The position numbers were made by a program, and so were the translations under genes. A DNA stretch of 64,000 nucleotides, from positions 1-64,000 of the forward strand of contig NZ_VITY01000017.1 in the NCBI RefSeq assembly GCF_007993935.1, written 5' to 3'. The DNA comes from Bradyrhizobium macuxiense (GTDB taxonomy: Bacteria > Pseudomonadota > Alphaproteobacteria > Rhizobiales > Xanthobacteraceae). Within the stretch, counting starts at the first letter, position 1. Each line of letters starts with the position of its first letter. This document shows, one piece after another, positions 1 to 8,458 of the stretch. The notes beneath the pieces were generated by a model. The model had not been told where the DNA came from and searched no databases. It saw only the letters and a list, made by a program, of their open reading frames with translations.

Positions 1-276
1 TCGAGCTACGCTGGAACGACGAGTCCCGTTCACAACAGAAGCCGCGGCGTATGGGTCCCTGCGTTCGCAGGGACGACAGCGGAATTGGTGGCCGCAATAT
101 GTGTCGCTCAAGACATCGCCGAACAGCGCCCGGGACTCTCCGTCGCAAAGACGCGGCAAGGATGTGCAGCAAACTCCGTGTCGTCCCTGCGAACGCAGGG
201 TCCCATAACCACCGATGCGGATTGTCGAGCTACGCTGGAACGACGAGTTCCGTTCACAACAGAAGCCGCGGCGTAT
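1..276. repeat. 52-bp direct repeat, two copies
   Basis: Positions 1-52 and 225-276 are the same 52-bp sequence with a single mismatch (gagtcccg versus gagttccg). Between them are two oppositely oriented hairpin elements (51-77 and 180-212) with arms of the type gtcgtccctgcgaacgcagg. These hairpins resemble the 33-bp inverted repeats at 53978-54097, so they probably belong to one REP-like intergenic family. Confidence 0.75.
67..150 (-). pseudogene. Relic of a duplicated ABC binding-protein 3' end
   Basis: On the minus strand this segment can be read as DGESRALFGDVLSD, nearly the same as the last residues DGKSWALFGDVLSDK of the intact binding protein at 439-1635. Nucleotides 103-145 match 445-487 at 37 of 43 positions, and the 13 bases cagggacgacagc just beyond the stop are also shared. 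The relic has lost the stop codon and everything upstream. It is best read as debris from a duplication or recombination of this gene or a close paralogue. Confidence 0.5.
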
Positions 277-290
277 AGGTCCCTGCTCCC

Positions 291-348
291 GTGCGCAATT
301 GCGCACTAAAGCGCGATGAGATCAGGCTGAATCGTCATCGCGCTTTAG
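291..348. repeat. 16-bp palindrome and 14-bp inverted repeat
   Basis: GTGCGCAATTGCGCAC at 291-306 is a perfect palindrome. It is followed by ctaaagcgcgatga (306-319) and its exact reverse complement (335-348) with a 15-base loop, which would form a stable hairpin. No gene overlaps it. It lies downstream of the binding-protein gene and could act in transcript ending or be part of a repeat element. Confidence 0.6.
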
Positions 349-353
349 ATTCC

Positions 354-405
354 TGTTTAAGCATGATCTTTTCGGAAAACCGCTTCGCACTTTTCCGGAT
401 CATGC
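354..405. repeat. 52-bp palindromic repeat, copy 1
   Basis: This block is identical over 52 bases to 4837-4888. It is an imperfect palindrome whose ends are gcatgatc and gatcatgc, with inner arms ttttcgg/ccgaaaa-like. Both copies lie just downstream of the stop codon of a minus-strand gene, here 34 bases beyond the ABC binding-protein gene, so it may serve as a hairpin terminator or mRNA 3' stabiliser. Confidence 0.75.
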
Positions 406-438
406 ACTAGGCAGGGACGACAGCAGAGTTGGTGACGG

Positions 439-1635
439 CTACTTGTCGCTCAGCACGTCGCCGAACAGCGCCCAGGACTTGCCGTCGAACCGCGCCATCT
501 GGATCTGGCGGATCGGCGTCACATTGTCGGACTCGGTCTGCACCTTGATGCCGGGCAGCAGCATCGGCAATTCGAGCGCCTTCAGATTGCTCGCCTGCTT
601 GATGATGTTGGCGCGGCTGTAGTCGCCGTTGCAGTTCTTCAGCACCGCCGTCATCACCTGCGCGACCGTGTAGCCCTGCACGTTGAACAGATCGCCCGGG
701 CTTGCATTCGGCTGGTACTTCTTCATCCAGGCCGAAAACTCCTGCTGCGCGGGATCGTTGGCCCAGCGCGGATCGGTCGGATCCTTCAAATAGAGACCGG
801 TCACGACGCCGATGACGTTCTCGAGCCCGGCCGGCTCCAGCACCGCGGAGACCGAGTTGGAGACGGTCGGCAGGATGGTCAGCGGCTTCCAGCCCATGCT
901 CGCCGCCTTGCGCAGCGCTTGCGCGGCGAATTTCGGCGTCGCCTCGGCAAAGAACACGTCGGCGCCGGACTCGCGCATCGTCACCATCTGGGAATCGATG
1001 GTCGGATCGGTCGTGAGGTAGGTGGTCTCGGCGACGATCTGGCCGACATGCTCGCCAAGTCCGTCCTTGAAACCCTTGAGATAGTCCTTGCCGGCGTCTT
1101 CGTTCGGCGTGATGACCGCGATCTTGGCATCCGGCTTGGTCTTCAGGATGTACTTCGCATAGAGCCGGCCCTCGAGCTCGTAGGTCGGATTGAAGCCGAC
1201 CGTCCACGGAAACTGCTTCGGATCGTTCCAGCGCGTCGCGCCTGAGGACACGAACAGCTGGGGCACGTGCTTGATGTTCAGATATTTCTGCACCGAGATG
1301 TTCGGCGCGGTGCCGACCGCGCTGAAGATCGCGAGCACCTCGTCCTGCTCGACCAGCTTGCGGGTCTGCTCGACGGTCTTCGACGGCGAATAGGCGTCGT
1401 CGAGACTCTCGAACTCGATCTTGCGGCCGTTGATGCCGCCCTGATCGTTGAGCATCTGGAAGTAGGCGGCTTCGGCGCGCGCGATCGTGCCGTAGGCGGA
1501 CGCCGGGCCGCTATAGGGCGCGGTGTTCCCTATTCTGATCGCGGAATCGGCGGCAATGGATGGCGAGATCGACGAGGCCGTGAGCGCGGTGACGGCGAGA
1601 AGGCCCGCCAGGCGGGAGCGAGTTGACAAGGGCAT
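439..1635 (-). CDS. ABC transporter substrate-binding protein, branched-chain amino-acid type
   Basis: This encodes a 398-residue periplasmic binding protein of the Leu/Ile/Val (LivK, Peripla_BP_6) type, which captures small molecules for an ABC importer. A Sec signal peptide is visible, with a basic start, a hydrophobic stretch from about residue 9 to 20 and a likely cut after SIA (about residue 28). The mature part starts with IRIGNTAPYSGPASAYG, typical of the fold, and residues GINGRKIEF are also characteristic. Length is usual for the family. The ligand cannot be read from sequence; such proteins also bind aromatic compounds and amides. No permease or ATPase gene is adjacent, so it is an orphan in this window. 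The ATG at 1635 has AAAGG very close upstream. Confidence 0.85.
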   Translation of the reverse strand: MPLSTRSRLAGLLAVTALTASSISPSIAADSAIRIGNTAPYSGPASAYGTIARAEAAYFQMLNDQGGINGRKIEFESLDDAYSPSKTVEQTRKLVEQDEVLAIFSAVGTAPNISVQKYLNIKHVPQLFVSSGATRWNDPKQFPWTVGFNPTYELEGRLYAKYILKTKPDAKIAVITPNEDAGKDYLKGFKDGLGEHVGQIVAETTYLTTDPTIDSQMVTMRESGADVFFAEATPKFAAQALRKAASMGWKPLTILPTVSNSVSAVLEPAGLENVIGVVTGLYLKDPTDPRWANDPAQQEFSAWMKKYQPNASPGDLFNVQGYTVAQVMTAVLKNCNGDYSRANIIKQASNLKALELPMLLPGIKVQTESDNVTPIRQIQMARFDGKSWALFGDVLSDK

Positions 1636-1876
1636 ATCCTTTTCTTGGTTTTCTTGACGCGGCGCACATTATCAATCGCGCCCGCGCAGGCAATCACCAA
1701 GAAGACTTCCGCATGCCGGCCATCACGTTGGCGCGCGGAACATCTGCGTGACCGGAAGCTCGAATGTTGCCGTGATGTTCATGATGTGAGCCATCGATGG
1801 AAATGAAGGTTCACCAAGCAAGACACGCATTCCGCGCGGCAGTCACCGCGCGTTGCTGTTCTCGATCACGTGATGC

Positions 1877-3421
1877 TCAGGCAGCGACCGCCGCCGCGCG
1901 CGGGCTGACCACGTATTCCTTCAGCACCTTGTCGGTGCCGTCGACTTCGGTCAATGCAACGTCGTAGGACCACAGATCGGCAAGGTGCTGCAGCACGCGC
2001 CGCGTGTCGGTCTCGTTGAGCTGCGCACCCTTCACGGTGGTGTGACGCAGCATCAGGCGGCGATCGCCGTCGAGATCGACATCCATGACCTCGATATTGG
2101 CGTCGACGAAACCGACGTCGTATTGCCGCGCCAGTTCGCGGCGCACACGGCGATAGCCGCGCTCGTCATGGATCGCATCGACCTTGATCCCCTGGCTTTC
2201 GGCCGGATCGTCGTGCAGATGGAACATGCGGAAGCGCCGGATCAGCGCCGGGCTGAGGAACTGGTTGATGAAGCTCTCGTCGCGGTAATTGCTCCAGATC
2301 TCGCGCAGCACGCCCTCGACGTCGCCCTTGCCGGCAATATCGGGGAACCAGTCGCGGTCCTCGTCCTCAGGGTTCTTCACGATCCGCTCGATGTCCTGCA
2401 TCATGGCAAAGCCGAGCGCATAAGGGTTGAAGCCGGAATAGCGGCGGTCGTCGAACTCGGGCTGGAACACCACGTTGGTGTGCGACTGCAGGAATTCGAG
2501 AAAATTGCCGTCGGTGATCCGGCCCTGCTGATGCAGCCGGTTCATGATGCGGTAATGGACGTAGGTCGCGGTGCCCTCGTTCATCACCTTGGTCTGCCCT
2601 TGCGGGTAGAAATACTGCGCGATGTGGCGAACGATGCGAATGAGCTCGCGCTGCCAGGGCGCAAGGCGCGGTGCGGTCTTCTCGAGAAAATAGAGGATGT
2701 TCTCCTGCGGCAGACCGAGCAGCGCGCGGCGGCGCTCGACGGTGAGCGTAGCCTTGCTCTTGTGCTTGGTGTTGGGCACCGTCCGCCACAAATCGTTGAA
2801 CACGGCCTCTTCGTGCTGGCGGCGCTCGCCGGCACGCTTCTCCTCGGCGCGCAGGTCCAGCGTCTTCTTGCCGGGATAGCGGTCGACGCCATGCGACATC
2901 AAGGCATGCGCGGCATCGATGGTCCGCTCCACGGTCTCGCGGCCATGGCGGTCCTCGCAGGCGGAGATGTAGCCCTTGGCGAATTCGAGATAGTCGAGGA
3001 TGCCGTCGGCATCGGTCCACTGCTTGAACAGATAGTTGTTCTTGAAGAAGTGATTGTGCCCGAACGCCGCGTGCGCGATCACCAGCGTCTGCATCGTCGC
3101 CGTGTTCTCCTCCATCAGATATGAAATGCATGGCGAGGAATTGATCACGATCTCATAGGCGAGGCCCATCAGGCCCTTGCGATAGGACGCCTCCTGGAAG
3201 GCGAACTGCTTGCCGAACGACCAGTGCTTGTAGAACAGCGGCATGCCGACCGAGGAATAGGCGTCGAGCATCTGCTCGGCGGTGATCACCTCGATCTGGT
3301 TGGGATAGACGTCGAGCCCGAGCTCCGTGCGCGCGATCTTCTCGCAGGCGTCGTGAACTCGCTGCAGCGTCTGGAAATCCCAGTCGGCGCCCTCGAACAG
3401 CCGTCCCCCGGAAGATCCCAT
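1877..3421 (-). CDS. spoVR: SpoVR family protein
   Basis: The 514-residue product belongs to the SpoVR/YcgB family, named for a Bacillus spore-cortex protein but widespread in non-sporulating bacteria, where it is linked to stationary phase and stress; its biochemistry is not settled. Family hallmarks are visible, including AHAAFGHNHFFKNN near residues 116-129 and conserved acidic and histidine residues. I chose the ATG at 3421 because AGGAAAGGG lies at the right distance upstream, inside the end of the previous gene; an in-frame TTG one codon earlier is less likely. It starts 4 bases after the yeaH-like stop, so the two are almost certainly co-transcribed. The prkA-yeaH-spoVR grouping is conserved across proteobacteria. 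Confidence 0.93.
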   Translation of the reverse strand: MGSSGGRLFEGADWDFQTLQRVHDACEKIARTELGLDVYPNQIEVITAEQMLDAYSSVGMPLFYKHWSFGKQFAFQEASYRKGLMGLAYEIVINSSPCISYLMEENTATMQTLVIAHAAFGHNHFFKNNYLFKQWTDADGILDYLEFAKGYISACEDRHGRETVERTIDAAHALMSHGVDRYPGKKTLDLRAEEKRAGERRQHEEAVFNDLWRTVPNTKHKSKATLTVERRRALLGLPQENILYFLEKTAPRLAPWQRELIRIVRHIAQYFYPQGQTKVMNEGTATYVHYRIMNRLHQQGRITDGNFLEFLQSHTNVVFQPEFDDRRYSGFNPYALGFAMMQDIERIVKNPEDEDRDWFPDIAGKGDVEGVLREIWSNYRDESFINQFLSPALIRRFRMFHLHDDPAESQGIKVDAIHDERGYRRVRRELARQYDVGFVDANIEVMDVDLDGDRRLMLRHTTVKGAQLNETDTRRVLQHLADLWSYDVALTEVDGTDKVLKEYVVSPRAAAVAA

Positions 3422-3425
3422 CAAA

Positions 3426-4703
3426 CTATACCCTTTCCTGACTGGTGGTGCGGCGCTTGAACAGGTCCTGGAACACCGGGAAGATCTCGCCGCGCTCGCT
3501 CACCTTGCGCATCGACAACGGCGCGCCGTCGTTGCGCAGACGCTCATAGAGCGTCCAGAGCGAGGAGTCCGGCATGTCGAAGGTGTAGTTGGCGGCCTCG
3601 CCGACCTCGAGATAGGCGAAGAACTGGCAGACCGGCAGGATCTTGTCGGTCAGCAGAAGCCCGGTCAGCCCGCTATCCGACGTCATGTTGTCGCCGTCCG
3701 AAGCCTGGGCCGCGTAGATATTCCAGTCGGCCGGGCGGAAGCGGGTGCGGACGATGTCGTTCATCGCAACCAGCGCGCTCGACACCAGCGTGCCGCCGGA
3801 TGCCGGTCCATGGAAGAACGTATCCTCGTCCACCTCCTCGGCGCGATCGGTGTGCCGGATGAACACGATCTCGACATGCTTGTAGCGTCGCTTCAGGAAG
3901 ACGTAGAGCAGCATGTAGAACCGCTTGGCGAGGTCCTTCATGTGCTCGGACATCGAGCCCGAGACGTCCATCAGGCAGAACATCACGGCCTGCGCCACCG
4001 GCTTCGGCACCGTCTCGAAGCGGCGGTAGCGGATGTCGATCGGATCGATGAACGGGATCCGTTTGGCCTTGGCCTTCAGCGCTTCGAGCAGCGTGAGCAG
4101 TTCGCGGCGGCGCGTATCGTCGTCGCATTCCGCAAGCTCCGCCTCGAGTGCCTCGATCTCGTCCTTGCGCGGCCGGCGCAGCGCCACCCGGCGCGCCAGC
4201 GCCCGGCTCACCGTGCGGCTGATCGAGATGTTGGCCGGCGAGCCCGAGGTCGCATAACCGGCGCGCTGGAGGCCCTCGCTCTCGGTTTCCGCGAGTTTGC
4301 GCTTGGCGAGATCAGGCAGCTCGAGATCGTCGAGGAAAAGATCGACGAACTCCTCGCGGCTGAGCACGAAGCGAAAGGCGTCCTCGCTGTCACCCTCACC
4401 TGCACCGGAACCCTTGCCGCCGCTCTGGTTCGGCCGCTGTAGCCAGTCGCCCTCGACGAACTTCTTGTTGCCGGGCAGCACCATGTCACGCGTGCCGCCC
4501 TCGCGCCGGAAGCGCGGCTCATCCATGCCGTCCAGCGGGATGGTCACCTCGCCGCCCTCCAGGACATCCTTGATGTCCCGGTCCTGCGACGACTTCTTGA
4601 CGGCTCCCTGCACCAGCGCCTTGGCGCGCCGCAGGAAACGCTGCCGGTTCTCCAGGCTCTTGCTACCCGGATTCAACCGCCGATCGACGATGTGCATGAC
4701 CAC
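3426..4703 (-). CDS. yeaH: YeaH/YhbH family (DUF444) protein with VWA-like domain
   Basis: This 425-residue protein is of the UPF0229/DUF444 family, partner of PrkA kinase in the E. coli yeaGH operon. The N-terminus IVDRRLNPGSKSLENRQRFL is the family signature. A von Willebrand A-like metal-binding motif DVSGSMS lies at residues 246-252, preceded by the hydrophobic strand VMFCLM. A glycine-rich low-complexity stretch (about residues 92-105) follows the N-terminal part. The GTG at 4703 has GAGG about 10 bases upstream; the ATG at 4697 is also possible and would remove two residues. It sits between prkA and spoVR on the same strand, with 186 repeat-containing bases separating it from prkA. Confidence 0.9.
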   Translation of the reverse strand: MVMHIVDRRLNPGSKSLENRQRFLRRAKALVQGAVKKSSQDRDIKDVLEGGEVTIPLDGMDEPRFRREGGTRDMVLPGNKKFVEGDWLQRPNQSGGKGSGAGEGDSEDAFRFVLSREEFVDLFLDDLELPDLAKRKLAETESEGLQRAGYATSGSPANISISRTVSRALARRVALRRPRKDEIEALEAELAECDDDTRRRELLTLLEALKAKAKRIPFIDPIDIRYRRFETVPKPVAQAVMFCLMDVSGSMSEHMKDLAKRFYMLLYVFLKRRYKHVEIVFIRHTDRAEEVDEDTFFHGPASGGTLVSSALVAMNDIVRTRFRPADWNIYAAQASDGDNMTSDSGLTGLLLTDKILPVCQFFAYLEVGEAANYTFDMPDSSLWTLYERLRNDGAPLSMRKVSERGEIFPVFQDLFKRRTTSQERV

Positions 4704-4752
4704 TTTGCATCTGCCTCGCGCCGGATGCGATCATGACAGTCGCATCGCATTC

Positions 4753-4790
4753 TTATTGGACGGAACCGGACTTATTGGACGGAACCGGAC
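4753..4790. repeat. 19-bp perfect tandem duplication
   Basis: The unit ttattggacggaaccggac occurs twice head to tail at 4753-4771 and 4772-4790. It lies between prkA and the yeaH-like gene and does not encode protein. Confidence 0.85.
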
Positions 4791-4836
4791 GAGACGGAAA
4801 GCCGCTGCCAGCTTTCCGGATCGTGCACTAGCTTCT

Positions 4837-4888
4837 TGTTTAAGCATGATCTTTTCGGAAAACCGCTTCGCACTTTTCCGGATCATGC
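4837..4888. repeat. 52-bp palindromic repeat, copy 2
   Basis: Identical to 354-405. It begins one base beyond the prkA stop codon. Read on the minus strand, the arms gcatgatc and gatcatgc pair, with an inner cggaaaa/ttttccg stem and an 11-base loop. A hairpin here could end or attenuate the transcript between prkA and the yeaH-like gene. Confidence 0.75.
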
Positions 4889-4889
4889 T

Positions 4890-6833
4890 CTAGCCGGCCT
4901 GCTTCACCCGCATGTACCACTCGACGAGCCGGCGGACCTGGCGCTCGGTATAACCGCGCTCCACCATCCGCTCGACGAACTCGCCGTGCTTCTTCTCGGT
5001 CTCGCCGTCCTTCTTGGAGCCGAACGAGATGACCGGAAGCAGATCCTCGACCTGCGAGAATATCCGCTTCTCGATCACGTCGCGAACCTTTTCGTAGGAG
5101 GTCCAGCTCGGGTTCTTGCCGCCATTGTGCGCCCGCGAACGCAGCGAGAACTTGACGACCTCGTTGCGGAAGTCCTTCGGGTTGGCAATGCCCGCCGGCT
5201 TCTCGATCTTGGTCAGCTCCTGGTTCAAAAGCTCGCGGTTCATCAGCTGGCCGGTGTCGGGATCCTTGAAGTCCTGATCCTCGATCCAGGCGTCGGCGTA
5301 GTCGACATAGCGGTCGAACAGGTTCTGGCCGTAGTCGGCATAGGATTCCAGATAGGCCTTCTGGATCTCGTTGCCAATGAACTCGGCATAGCGCGGCGCG
5401 AGGTCGGCCTTGATGAATTCGAGATAGCGCTTCTCGGTCTCGTCAGGCAGTTGCTCGCGGCGGATCGCCATCTCCAGCACATACATCAGGTGCACCGCGT
5501 CGGCGCCGACTTCCGTCGTGTCGTGGTTGAAGGTCGAGGCCAGCACCTTGAAGGCAAAGCGGGTGGAGACGCCGTCCATGCCCTCGTCGACGCCGGCGGC
5601 GTCCTTGTATTCCTGCACGCTGCGCGCCTTGGGATCCGACTCCTTCAGGCTCTCGCCGTCATAGACCCGCATCTTGCCGAACAGCGTCGAGTTCTCGTGC
5701 TTGCGCAGGCGCGACATCACCGAGAAGCGGGCCATCGTTTCCAGTGTTGCCGGCGCGCAGGGCGCGGCGGCGAGCTCGGAACCCTGGATCAGCTTCTCGT
5801 AGATCTTCTGTTCTTCGGTCACCCGCAGAACGTAGGGGACCTTGATGACGCAGATGCGGTCGATGAAGGCCTCGTTGTTCTTGTTGGTCTTGAAGCTCTG
5901 CCACTCGGCCTCGTTCGAGTGCGCGAGGATGATGCCGGTGAACGGGATCGCGCCGATGTTCTCGGTGCCGATGTAGTTGCCCTCCTGCGTCGCGGTCAGC
6001 AACGGGTGCAGCATCTTGATCGGCGCCTTGAACATTTCGACGAACTCGAGCACGCCCTGGTTGGCGCGGTTGAGGCCGCCGGAATAGCTGTAGGCGTCGG
6101 GGTCGTTCTGGGCGTAGGTCTCGAGCTTGCGGATATCGACCTTGCCGACCAGCGAGGAGATGTCCTGGTTGTTCTCGTCACCGGGCTCGGTCTTGGCAAC
6201 CGCGATCTGGCGCAGCCGCGACGGCTGGATGCGAGCAACGCGGAATTGCGAAATGTCACCACCGAAGGCCTCAAGCCGCTTGTAGGCCCACGGAGACATC
6301 AGCCCGCTCAAGCGCCGCCGCGGAATGCCGTACTTCTCTTCGATGATCGGACCGAGCGTTTCCGGATCGAACAAGCCGAGCGGGCTCTCGAACACAGGCG
6401 AGAGCTCATCGCCGGCTTTCAGCACGTAGATGGGGTGGACTTCCATCAGTGACTTGATGCGCTCGGCGAGCGACGACTTGCCGCCGCCGACCGGTCCGAG
6501 CAGATAGAGGATCTGCTTGCGCTCTTCGAGGCCCTGCGCGGCGTGGCGGAAGAAGCCGACGAGACGTTCGATCGTATCTTCCATTCCGTAAAAGCCGGCG
6601 AAGGCCGGATACGACCTGATCGTACGGTTCAAAAAGATACGGCCAAGGCGTGGGTCCTTGGCCGTGTCGATCATCTGGGGCTCACCGATTGCCGCTAATA
6701 ACCGCTCGGCCGCATTGGCGTATCGCATCGGATCACTTCGACACGACTCCAGATATTCGGCCATCGACATGTCGGTCTGGCTTCGCGCTTCAAACGACCT
6801 TGCGAAGGCGTTGAACAAAGAATCGTTGTACAT
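4890..6833 (-). CDS. prkA: PrkA family serine protein kinase
   Basis: The 647-residue product is a PrkA/YeaG-type kinase, an AAA-like N-terminal ATPase core joined to a C-terminal kinase-related region. It phosphorylates serine in target proteins and acts in stationary-phase and nutrient-stress responses in bacteria where it has been studied. The P-loop GPVGGGKS is at residues 113-120, and the family N-terminal pattern MSMAEYLESCRSDP is present near residue 23. Length matches the family (about 640). I chose the ATG at 6833 because GGAGAGAGGG lies just upstream; the upstream in-frame GTG at 6848 falls before this ribosome site. It is the first gene of the prkA, yeaH, spoVR series. Confidence 0.95.
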   Translation of the reverse strand: MYNDSLFNAFARSFEARSQTDMSMAEYLESCRSDPMRYANAAERLLAAIGEPQMIDTAKDPRLGRIFLNRTIRSYPAFAGFYGMEDTIERLVGFFRHAAQGLEERKQILYLLGPVGGGKSSLAERIKSLMEVHPIYVLKAGDELSPVFESPLGLFDPETLGPIIEEKYGIPRRRLSGLMSPWAYKRLEAFGGDISQFRVARIQPSRLRQIAVAKTEPGDENNQDISSLVGKVDIRKLETYAQNDPDAYSYSGGLNRANQGVLEFVEMFKAPIKMLHPLLTATQEGNYIGTENIGAIPFTGIILAHSNEAEWQSFKTNKNNEAFIDRICVIKVPYVLRVTEEQKIYEKLIQGSELAAAPCAPATLETMARFSVMSRLRKHENSTLFGKMRVYDGESLKESDPKARSVQEYKDAAGVDEGMDGVSTRFAFKVLASTFNHDTTEVGADAVHLMYVLEMAIRREQLPDETEKRYLEFIKADLAPRYAEFIGNEIQKAYLESYADYGQNLFDRYVDYADAWIEDQDFKDPDTGQLMNRELLNQELTKIEKPAGIANPKDFRNEVVKFSLRSRAHNGGKNPSWTSYEKVRDVIEKRIFSQVEDLLPVISFGSKKDGETEKKHGEFVERMVERGYTERQVRRLVEWYMRVKQAG

Positions 6834-6847
6834 GATCCCTCTCTCCA

Positions 6848-6881
6848 CGATATGTATCGCCGCACGACTGACACGAGTCGT
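6848..6881 (-). promoter_or_regulatory. Palindromes upstream of prkA
   Basis: Two inverted repeats lie 15-48 bases upstream of the prkA ATG: cgatatgtatcg (6848-6859) and acgact-N6-agtcgt (6864-6881), whose 6-bp arms are perfect. The position suits a regulator site or a 5'-leader hairpin. No experimental motif is matched, so the role is a guess. Confidence 0.35.
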
Positions 6882-7186
6882 AACCAGAGCGTCCTAGGAT
6901 CGAATCAGCGTCGGCACGCTGGGTCCATTGGACACTCGACCGACTCACTTCGGCAATGCACGGCGCGTGCAGCCTCTGCCTTATCAACAGGCAGGAAGCT
7001 TAATGGTTCATCAATATCCCCTTGTTTTTGGTGGTTGTAACCCCTTCGCCACATCCGTGGTTTACCGGGGCCCAGCCCTCCCAAGTGGACATCCGAGCGG
7101 GGCAACTTCCCGTCCGGCGATGAACGTTGGGCTTCCCTGAAAAGGTGTGGCCGTCCCGCCTTGGCGTCAAGATGCGTACGTCACAG

Positions 7187-7226
7187 ACAGCATAAACAAA
7201 GGTTACGAACAGCATAAACAAAGGTT
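7187..7226 (+). promoter_or_regulatory. 18-bp direct repeat with 22-bp period
   Basis: acagcataaacaaaggtt occurs at 7187-7204 and again exactly at 7209-7226. The 22-base period is about two turns of the DNA helix, the usual layout for a dimeric or cooperative regulator. It lies 127-166 bases upstream of the start at 7353. Confidence 0.45.
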
Positions 7227-7352
7227 CATGTGCCGTTGAACGTGCCTCCTTGTCGCCGCGACTAAGGCAACGAGCCCGCGCAGTTCCGCGCGGCACCATT
7301 GCCGCGCTGTAAAGATGACACCTTGGAGGCGCAGGCTATTCCCGAGGCCGCC

Positions 7353-7970
7353 ATGAAGCACACGCTCCTTGTTGTCGCACTTGCCGCCGCAGCCTGCGCT
7401 GGCGCGTCGTCAGCCGTCCAGGCGCAGGAAGCGGTCGACAAGGCCACGGCAGCCGCCTTCGACAACAGGATGTTCGCAGGGCCGCTAGGGGCGAAAGCCT
7501 ATGCCTGCTTCGTGCGGCGATACGATGCAAATCATCTGGCGCAGCATCCGAAGCAGAAGGTCAGCGCGATGAAGCTTCTGGTGTCGGCGGAAGACGCACC
7601 AGAGGACAAAACCACCAACTACTCCTTCCGCCTCGGTGTCATCTACCGCCACCGCTCCGGCAATTTCGACTCCAGCGGCTACTGCAACCACGCGGTCGCG
7701 ACCGAATCCGGACACGAAATCCGCTTCGAATGCGGCGTGGATTGCGAGGGCGGCGGTATCAGCGTGGCGTTGTCGAAGGACGATAAGTCCGCGATCGCAC
7801 GCCTGAGCAGCATCCGGATGTGGAATCGCAACAAGCCCGACGACGACGCGAGCGAAGAGCTGCTCGCCGGGGCCGACGACAAGATCTTTCGGGTCGATCG
7901 CGCGGACGCCCGCGAATGCGCCGAACTTGTGACCGACCGCAAGGAACTCGCGGCGCTCCGCCACAAGTGA
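7353..7970 (+). CDS. Exported protein of unknown function
   Basis: I do not recognise this 205-residue protein. It starts with a clear Sec signal peptide (MKHTLLVVALAAAACAGASS, likely cut after VQA), so it is periplasmic or secreted. The mature part has conserved-looking cysteines (AYACFVRR, GYCNHAV, FECGVDCEGG), which may form disulphides. I chose the ATG at 7353 because it gives the signal peptide and has GAGG upstream; an in-frame ATG at 7299 would hide it. It is followed 41 bases later by a DsrE-like gene. Confidence 0.7.
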   Translation: MKHTLLVVALAAAACAGASSAVQAQEAVDKATAAAFDNRMFAGPLGAKAYACFVRRYDANHLAQHPKQKVSAMKLLVSAEDAPEDKTTNYSFRLGVIYRHRSGNFDSSGYCNHAVATESGHEIRFECGVDCEGGGISVALSKDDKSAIARLSSIRMWNRNKPDDDASEELLAGADDKIFRVDRADARECAELVTDRKELAALRHK

Positions 7971-8011
7971 TAGGCTCGGTCAGATCAACAACAATTGCGC
8001 GAGGGACGCCC

Positions 8012-8458
8012 ATGCACAGACGCAGCATCCTGTGGGGCACGCTCTCGGCGATCGGCGCCGCCTTCGCGGCGTCACGGGCGAACGCCGCCGCCGAAGCACC
8101 GCCGCAAAAGCTGAAGGTGGTCTATCACCTCGACGACCTCGACAAGGTCGGTTTCGTGATCGGCAACATCCAGAACCATCTCGACGGCGTCGGCGGCCCC
8201 GGCAATGTCACGATCGCGCTGGTGGTGCACGGCCAGGCGCTGAAGGCGTTTCATTCGGCAGCGGCCAATCCCGACCTGTCAAAGCATGTCGGGCAGTTCA
8301 CCAGGGACGGGATCGAGCTTGCCGCCTGCGGCAACACCATGAAATCGCAGAACATCGGCCTGAAGGACCTGCTGCCCGGCTTCGTCGCCGCCGAGCGCGG
8401 CGGCGTCGTGCGCCTCGCCGAGCTGCAATCCCAGGGTTACCTCTACCTGCGGCCCTGA
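8012..8458 (+). CDS. Exported DsrE/DsrF-like family protein
   Basis: This 148-residue protein carries an N-terminal export signal starting MHRRSILWG, in which the RRS pair hints at Tat export, with a likely cut after NAAA near residue 27. The mature part KVVYHLDDLDKVGFVIGNIQ has the DsrE-like fold pattern, and a single conserved cysteine sits in ELAACGNTM, the position that carries the active sulphur in sulphurtransferase relatives. Periplasmic DsrE-like proteins are common but mostly uncharacterised. The ATG at 8012 follows GAGGG. It lies 41 bases downstream of the preceding exported protein and may be co-transcribed with it. Confidence 0.75.
   Translation: MHRRSILWGTLSAIGAAFAASRANAAAEAPPQKLKVVYHLDDLDKVGFVIGNIQNHLDGVGGPGNVTIALVVHGQALKAFHSAAANPDLSKHVGQFTRDGIELAACGNTMKSQNIGLKDLLPGFVAAERGGVVRLAELQSQGYLYLRP

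Larger units (their letters stand above)
1..438. other. Repeat-rich non-coding stretch
   Basis: No convincing gene lies here. The stretch holds two copies of a 52-bp direct repeat, two short hairpin elements, a relic of the neighbouring binding-protein gene's 3' end, a 16-bp palindrome, a 14-bp inverted repeat and a 52-bp palindromic repeat that recurs near 4840. The short open frames do not resemble any protein family. Confidence 0.6.
6834..7352. other. 519-base divergent intergenic region
   Basis: This region separates prkA (leftward) from the exported protein at 7353 (rightward). It holds the palindromes at 6848-6881 near prkA and an 18-bp direct repeat at 7187-7226 nearer the rightward gene. 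The short open frames have no protein-like character. Promoters for both genes are expected here, but I could not fix -35/-10 boxes. Confidence 0.6.

Noticed and set aside
1..405. Possible CRISPR-like array from repeated blocks at the window start
   Set aside because: Only two copies of one repeat, with no regular spacers and no cas genes; palindromic elements explain the pattern better.
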